The position numbers and the translations under genes were made by a program. A stretch of 64,000 nt of DNA from the NCBI GenBank assembly GCA_029339505.1, contig JAQISU010000123.1:6933501-6997500 (forward strand). Direction: 5' to 3'. Shown here one piece after another: positions 58,179 through 64,000 of this stretch. Source of the stretch: Unio delphinus. Taxonomy: Eukaryota; Mollusca; Bivalvia; Unionida; Unionidae. Every line of letters starts with the position of its first letter. Position 1 is the stretch's first letter. The notes under the pieces were generated by a model. The model ran no database searches, was not told the origin of the DNA, and saw nothing but the letters and a program-made list of their open reading frames with translations.

Positions 58179-59497
58179 GATATACGACATCGAAATTTCA
58201 ACTGCACTTTCCATTGGACCAGCTATTGTTCGCTACGGTGCCTCATATATATCGTCTTACATTCGAGCTTCCGTACTTTGCCAGATTTCCGATACCGACT
58301 GGAACTGTAAATTAAACCCTCAAGTTATGCTGATCTCAAGAGACCGTCCCTTTAGTACGTTAGCATGTTGTGGGAGGGAATTTAACCCAAATGCATACGC
58401 TTTCGTATGGGGATGGAGTCTACTATTAATGACGTACACATAGGAAACGGGATGGAGTGGGGGTGACACCTCAAGAATAATTTGTCTAATACGTAACCAG
58501 TTCGACTGGGTTCAGTTGGCGTTTAAATTTTAGTGGACACAAACTTTTTAAAGTTACGCAGCTTATTTCATTGATGCAGCCAGACATTCAACGTCGGTGG
58601 ACTATCAATTTTATTAAACACGTTAATATTATTAATCCTTGATAGTTTTTGCGTGGATTAAATATAAGCCGTTCTATAGAACTCGGGAGGGGTGCGTCAA
58701 GCATAGGTACGCAGGTAAGGGTTTTAAAAGTACGCATGTGTAGAGGAAGGAGCGAGGGGTCAATCTTTGGTAAATTTTTGCATACGTACTAAATTGATGA
58801 CCATCAATTTCGTATCAACGATAGTAAAACAAATAAATGACAGCAATCTCTCAAATACTGAGTCAAATGTAAAATATCTACGCATCCTGGTAGTTTGTAC
58901 TTTGATCATATGATTTATTTATGCATTAATTTTTTATTTGAACTCCCAATTTGTTAAACTATGAGGTTTTGTTTCGTTCCTGCCTTATGCTTTCAAAAAG
59001 ACAAATTCAGTGGAGACATATCTCCTTTTATCATGACCTGTACGGATCAATAGCTTATCGCATGGCAGAAACTCTGTATCTGGATATGTGTCTCTAAGTT
59101 AACTTTGAATTAATCTATATTTCATTCATATATTTAGGCTCCCTTGGTTAACGTGTTAGCTTTTTGTACCATCTGAGTGTTCCAAGTCACTTACGGGCAG
59201 GAACTTGGCAAGATATATGCAATCGTTCATAATCTAGTAATTTGTCTAAGGTCTTGTTAAATTGATTCACTCTCAATTTAGTTAGAGTTATTAAAAATGT
59301 AACTGTTTAAATATTTATAATTCATTAATGTATTTTATTTTGATGTAGGGCAATATTTTTGTATAAAATGATAAAAATTGGTGCATAATTGCACTGATAG
59401 GACATCCAATAAACGAATCGTAATAGCATTGTATTATTATAGTAAAAGAAAACGATGCTGACTAAGTATATTATCAGTAATCCCGTTAAACATAGAT
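58179..59497. other. Intergenic, no gene seen
   Basis: No supported gene. Plus-strand frames running out of the SINE tail have no recognisable domain. Confidence 0.45.
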
Positions 59498-59752
59498 CAT
59501 GACCCTTTAGCACGCTAATACTCAAAGTTATTTTCATGACCCATTAGCACGCTAATCTCAAAGTTATTTTCATGACCCAGTAGCACGCTAATACTCAAAG
59601 TTATTTTCATGACCCATTAGCACGCTAATCTCAAAGTTATTTTCATGACCCATTAGCACGCTAATCTCAAAGTTATTTTCATGACCCATTAGCACGCTAA
59701 TCTCAAAGTTATTTTCATGACCTATTAGCACGCTAATCTCAAAGTTATTTTC
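59498..59752. repeat. 36-37 bp tandem repeat, about seven copies
   Basis: The unit is CATGACCCATTAGCACGCTA followed by ATCTCAAAGTTATTTT. Copies are nearly identical; a one-base A insertion (AATACTC against AATCTC) separates two subtypes. Confidence 0.95.
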
Positions 59753-59779
59753 AACCGTTTGAGAGAGAACTTACAAGGT

Positions 59780-60340
59780 AGTTTGATGAAATTTAATATA
59801 AAAAAGGATAAAGTCAACATTTAAAAGTTTGTTAGGTCGTAGGAAGTTCAGGAATACAAAATGTATTGATTATCAAATTCATCTAAATCTATTATTCGCT
59901 AATGCTTAACATCGACTAGGGGACCGTTAAGCAACATCTTGGGGGCAATCAAACAACAACAATGTAATCTTAGTATATGTATTCAAATGTTATTTGGTTG
60001 TCAGTTTAATGCTGATGAATAACCGATAAAGTACCATAACTGTCAGTTGATGAAGTTTAAAATTAAAAAAAGATAAAGCCAACAACATTGGAAAGTTGTT
60101 AGGTCGTAAGAAATTCAGAAACATGAAATGTATTGATAATCGAATTCATCTAAATATATGATTCGCTAATGCTTAACTTCGATTTGGGGGCAATCAAACA
60201 AAAAATGTAACCATAGTTTATGTATTCAAATGTTATATGGTTGTTCATTTAATGCTGATAAACTACAGAATAAATACCATAAATGAAGGTTAAATTTAAA
60301 ATTAAAAAAGGATAGCGCCTAATATTTAGAAGTTCGAAGC
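59780..60340. repeat. Tandem repeat of about 235-265 bp, two and a half copies
   Basis: 'aaaaaaggataaagtcaac', 'gttgttaggtcgtaagaa', 'attcgctaatgcttaac' and 'gggggcaatcaaacaa' recur in order at about 59790, 60055 and 60285. Copies are diverged and noncoding. Confidence 0.85.
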
Positions 60341-60458
60341 GCTTTACAACATCTATAATGAAATGACAACCAAAAACACCCCGAACAAACAAAACGAAAT
60401 TAGAAGACAAACAATCCTAAAAATATTTTAGGTAGGAAACATTATTAGGTCTTTAAGC

Positions 60459-60710
60459 TTGTTGTTGCATTCGATAAAGGTGTGTTTTATAAGCACTCCT
60501 GAAAGGGATCAGTTTGTCTTTGTGTCTAATGTCAATGGGCAATTCGTTATACGGCTCGATGTCACGACCCGTTCAAGTAGTAAGTTTTATGTTATGAAGA
60601 CTCCACTTAGATATACTTCAAATCTTGATGTTTGCTTAAATATATTTAATATGAAGGACAAAATCAACAAAGCTAGTCAAACATTCAAATCTGTTTGGTT
60701 TAAGAATTGA
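60459..60710 (+). other. Short open frame of unknown nature (83 codons)
   Basis: Codons for MLLHSIKVCFISTPERDQF... run to a stop at 60708-60710. Composition is more protein-like than nearby frames: mixed charged and hydrophobic residues, no low complexity. I recognise no family, find no neighbouring exon and see no clear splice sites. It may be a chance frame or a mobile-element fragment. Confidence 0.2.
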
Positions 60711-61457
60711 TCTTTAGTGTTTATCGAAAGCTGTAAACATTGTAGGGTCTCAGACTGAGGGTGGGTCTGCGTACAATGATTTCAGTCATTTGAAAAGTGT
60801 CGTGTTACTTCTTAATGAATGCAATTTATCAAGGCACAGTTACAAGACTACTTGCATAAATGATGTTAACGGGTCTTAATGTCGAAGAGAATAAATTTAC
60901 AATAATTTGAATAAATTGGAAAACAAATCTAGATGTAAATACAGATTAACATGGATTCTACTCTTTTAAGTAGGAGGAGTGTGGATGTGGAAAGTAAAGT
61001 TACCATGACTTCACGCGAACTAAACTTTACTCGAATCCATGAACAGGGGCTATCACTATATAATATCGCTTCAATGTGTAAACCAAAAATGGGACACATT
61101 ATGTTGAAAACTAATAACCATAATTACAGCAACAACAAAAATAGGCTATAGAATCTACTTTTATTTCAAAATCAGAGGTATGTTCGTCATCTTTCTGCCG
61201 CTAGCTTTGAGTGTACTCAATTATAAACATAAATAGTCGATGAGGACACATAGTATTGATCTATCTAATATTGATTTGCAAAATAAATACTTATACAAGT
61301 TACTTCAATAACTTACTAATACTATAATTCCATGTCTTGATGAAGATTGGTTTTACTTCCTAGTTGTGAATTATGTATAAAACAGTGCTGATTTAATTTA
61401 TCAACTTTTTACTCCTGACGTTCCTCAGCGTAATACCTCTATATGCATTATTTATAT

Positions 61458-61577
61458 CATCTTTTGGGGGCATGGTAGTAATAACCCGTTTTGGGGGGCA
61501 TGGGAGTAATAACCCCACTTTTTGGAGTGGGTGGAAGGAATAACCAATTTCGCGCGCATCGGAGTAATAACCCCTTT
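61458..61577. repeat. Degenerate tandem repeat, about 38 bp, three to four copies
   Basis: Variants of 'ttttgggggcatggtagtaa' plus 'taacccc' recur. The third copy is diverged ('ggagtgggtggaaggaat'). Confidence 0.7.
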
Positions 61578-63037
61578 TGTTCATAGCGATTAAATGTTTG
61601 GTAACGTGTTATAGGAAACTAAGAACATAAAATTTAAAAATCTAGCTGAGAATAAAATCGGGTACCTGTACTAGAGATTGCGTGATATTCTCCAAAATTC
61701 TTCAGTAGAACACATTTTTCATGAAATGTACATTACTATTGTACGTTGCTTATATGGGCTTAAGAGGAAGGTGATTTTCTAAGAAACCGAATGTTAAACC
61801 CGCGTTATATATTATTTATTATAAGTACAACATATCAATTTCATTCACACATACATACTTGACACCGAAAATGAAACGTTCATTGATTGCGCTTTGTAAG
61901 AAATGATTGGAAAAAATATTTCAAAAGGAAAGTCTTGTTTTCATGTCTAAAAACTGAAATAATGAATCAAAATCATACTACCACAGGCAAAGGTTGTATA
62001 TTTACATTTTATTTGCTTTAACACAGGTTACCGATATGGTAAAATAGAACTGTAAGTAAACACTATGGAAGACAAATTGAAGTAATTAAACCCTGAATGA
62101 CTGTCTTGTACGCATTAAATTGATGTCACTCTTTAACCTGGTGACCTTTGGCTGAAGTATCACGAGTACCAACAGTTATACACTGTGCAGGCTGTGGCTG
62201 GGTGTCCACTGCTATGAAAGTAGCAAGAGTTAACTTTACTATCGATACCTGAATAACTTTTCAGAAACATAGCAATCTCATCATACAGCGAAAGTCAAAA
62301 GTCTACTTTAACATCTGTTTGGAGCTATAGTTTTCTTCACAAATCCTGCACATAGGATGTAATGTCCTATAAAGTTGCAATACGTGAGGACACTTCATTT
62401 GCACAATATAGATATTTGATTCTTGATATTATTCTTAAATGTTTGCAGCCATTGATTAGTTATTTTCTAATTTTATCTCGCTGACTGGAGTTCAAACAAC
62501 ATTTCTTGTAATATATTCCACTGCTACAAAACATATATGGACCAAACGGATACCTAGTAAAATTAATCCAATCACAGCTATACTGAAATAAGTCTTGATG
62601 TAATTGCTATCGCATCACATGATGCATCACCAAACCAATGGAGATCAAGATAATAACAATGTATTTATTTATGATTATCACCGTAACAGTATTAACATTA
62701 GATTTTTTAAAAATAATTATATGCACTACTGCTGAATCTTCAGAGAACCGAAAAAGCCCATCTCAATAAATACAACTTAAGGCTTTTACTTTGTAGAAAC
62801 AAGTCTGTTTGCAATAAATCACCTAATACAGAATACTTCTAGAAATCAACACCATTCAAGAGTGTTGCAAAAATGCATATAATCTGGGTTAAATCTTTCG
62901 AATACGAAAGCGCTGTACTATTCTCCACGCTCATTGATATATGTGTGTTTTTTATCTTTATTAATTTTGATTGGTTGAGGTGTTACAATGACAAACACAT
63001 TATTTTTCTTGCTTTTAATAAGTTATGCGAGGATATC
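61578..63037. other. Intergenic, no gene seen
   Basis: No supported gene or repeat beyond AT-rich tracts. Confidence 0.45.
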
Positions 63038-63209
63038 TAGCAGCAGAGAGGGCGAATCCGACAACTTTTTAGAAGCGTCCATTTGGGAAACCAAGGCTTC
63101 GTCCAAATCGTAAAAAAGCGTCTATTTGGTAAAACAAGGATTCCTTCAAAATCGTAAACAAAAGTTTCCTTTGGAGTCGCAAGGTCGTTGTCGCGCCCTC
63201 TGCTGCTAT
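63038..63209. mobile_element. Short inverted-repeat unit, possible miniature element
   Basis: TAGCAGCAGAG(A)GGGCG at the left is answered by CGCCCTCTGCTGCTA at the right, about 172 bp in all. TA at both extremes could be a target duplication. Inside, 'aagcgtc.atttgg.aaa.caagg' is tandemly repeated. It lies just downstream of the minus-strand gene at 63262. Confidence 0.5.
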
Positions 63210-63261
63210 GGGGGCAAAAATCTTTTTTCCGATGAAAATCCTTTTGGATTTCACAAGCTGA

Positions 63262-63936
63262 CTAATTTGTAAAAACCTCACCTCGTAAATCAATCAGATT
63301 ATTGGACTGGTCAGTGAGTTTAAAATTAATTTTCGTCAACGAATCATTATGACATCGCATAAAGACTGCATTAATTGAGTCCTCAATTATTAAAAGTCCG
63401 GGTGGAGCTGTTGGTGCAAATGATAATAAAATATATCCTTGTTGAGCTTGATTTGATCTTTCGAGATTTATTTGATAACTTCCTTCGATAACATCACATA
63501 CTAAATTCACTGCAATCACCGAGGATATATTGACGTTTTGAGGAGCGATATGTCGCCCACCACCATCTGGGTCATTATTATGTTTGAGGATATTTGTTTG
63601 TGGTTGTGGTATTTTTTTCCATGCGTCGTGAATCCTTTTGACACCATCATCGATGGCATCATTGAGTTTTTTCTTTAGCTCGGGTACGACATATCCTGGA
63701 AACTTAAATGTAGGGATATCTTCTACGCGTATTTTATATTTTTCTGAAAATTTTGTTCTCGTTGCAACAATACTATCAGCTAAGATACGTTGAACAAGTA
63801 GCAAATTAAATTCATCCATGTCGGCGATAATTTTATTACACACCTCTATGTATTTGATGAATTCACCTCGGTTGGGTGGGATTTTACTAGCTTCCGCTAC
63901 GATTAGATTTTTAAATGTTTCAAAATCGGTGTTCAT
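63262..63936 (-). CDS. Uncharacterised 224-residue protein, possibly capsid-type
   Basis: The frame runs from ATG at 63936-63934 to TAG at 63264-63262. The N-terminal 110 residues are charged and predicted helical (FIKYIEVCNKIIADMDEF, LKKKLNDAIDDGVKRI). A Pro/Asn/Gly-rich linker follows at about 118-133. The C-terminal 90 residues alternate like beta strands and end LTDQSNNLIDLRGEVFTN. That tail resembles, as far as I can judge by eye, beta-rich structural proteins encoded by Maverick/Polinton-like or other virus-derived elements in invertebrates, so this could be an endogenous viral-type gene. The coding sequence may instead continue: GAG|GTGAGG near 63280 is a good donor, which would replace the last few residues. 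An acceptor-like CAGTTTACAG precedes the ATG. No partner genes are visible before the window ends. The function is unproven. Confidence 0.5.
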   Translation of the reverse strand: MNTDFETFKNLIVAEASKIPPNRGEFIKYIEVCNKIIADMDEFNLLLVQRILADSIVATRTKFSEKYKIRVEDIPTFKFPGYVVPELKKKLNDAIDDGVKRIHDAWKKIPQPQTNILKHNNDPDGGGRHIAPQNVNISSVIAVNLVCDVIEGSYQINLERSNQAQQGYILLSFAPTAPPGLLIIEDSINAVFMRCHNDSLTKINFKLTDQSNNLIDLRGEVFTN

Positions 63937-64000
63937 CGCTGTAAACTGATTGGTAACATCTAGTTATTAATAAGGGGTTATTGAATCCCCCTCTTTCAAA

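Noticed and set aside
58150..58443. 97-codon open frame on the plus strand
   Set aside because: Its start lies in the SINE body and its Thr run is the (CAA)n tail. The rest shows no domain.

Overview
This is an AT-rich, intron-rich, repeat-dense stretch of an animal nuclear genome. The gene content and mobile elements fit a lophotrochozoan, most likely a mollusc and possibly a bivalve. The grounds are a Toll-like receptor with a single cysteine cluster, tRNA-derived SINEs, Tigger/pogo, hAT and Mutator-like DNA transposons, and a Ty3/gypsy pol with integrase upstream of reverse transcriptase. The species cannot be named from the sequence alone. Only three cellular or possibly expressed genes are supported; most of the window is transposon debris and simple repeats.

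Gene 1 is ALG10, the ER alpha-1,2-glucosyltransferase that adds the last glucose to the N-glycan precursor. It lies on the + strand in three exons (11334-11480, 22540-22722, 30206-31267). These join in phase 0 to an intact 463-residue protein with the family C-terminus. Its introns (11.1 kb and 7.5 kb) hold a nested pair of hAT elements, a fold-back element, a Tigger/pogo element, a 30-bp minisatellite of about 49 units, and an element carrying a FLYWCH zinc-finger exon.

The centrepiece of intron 1 is a complete hAT transposon (12815-16708). It has 8-bp target duplications and an apparently intact three-exon, 652-residue BED-finger transposase. It is inserted in a shorter relative (12406-16991) that has its own 8-bp target duplication.

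Gene 2 is a minus-strand Toll-like receptor (36425-38989) with leucine-rich repeats, LRRCT, one membrane segment and a full TIR domain. An in-frame TAA sits in the middle of the ectodomain, so it is a pseudogene, a null allele or a sequencing error. A canonical splice acceptor ends one base before its ATG.

From 41.8 to 45.9 kb lie a decayed non-LTR retrotransposon (minus strand) and a decayed Ty3/gypsy pol (plus strand) whose integrase precedes the reverse transcriptase, as in the Gmr1 group. From 46 to 63 kb the window holds SINE copies, large (CT)n, (AT)n and (ATT)n tracts, a degenerate tandem array present in both orientations, and several short tandem repeats. Gene 3, at the right edge (63262-63936, minus), is a 224-residue protein of unproven function whose C-terminal half looks like capsid-type proteins of virus-like elements; that assignment is tentative.
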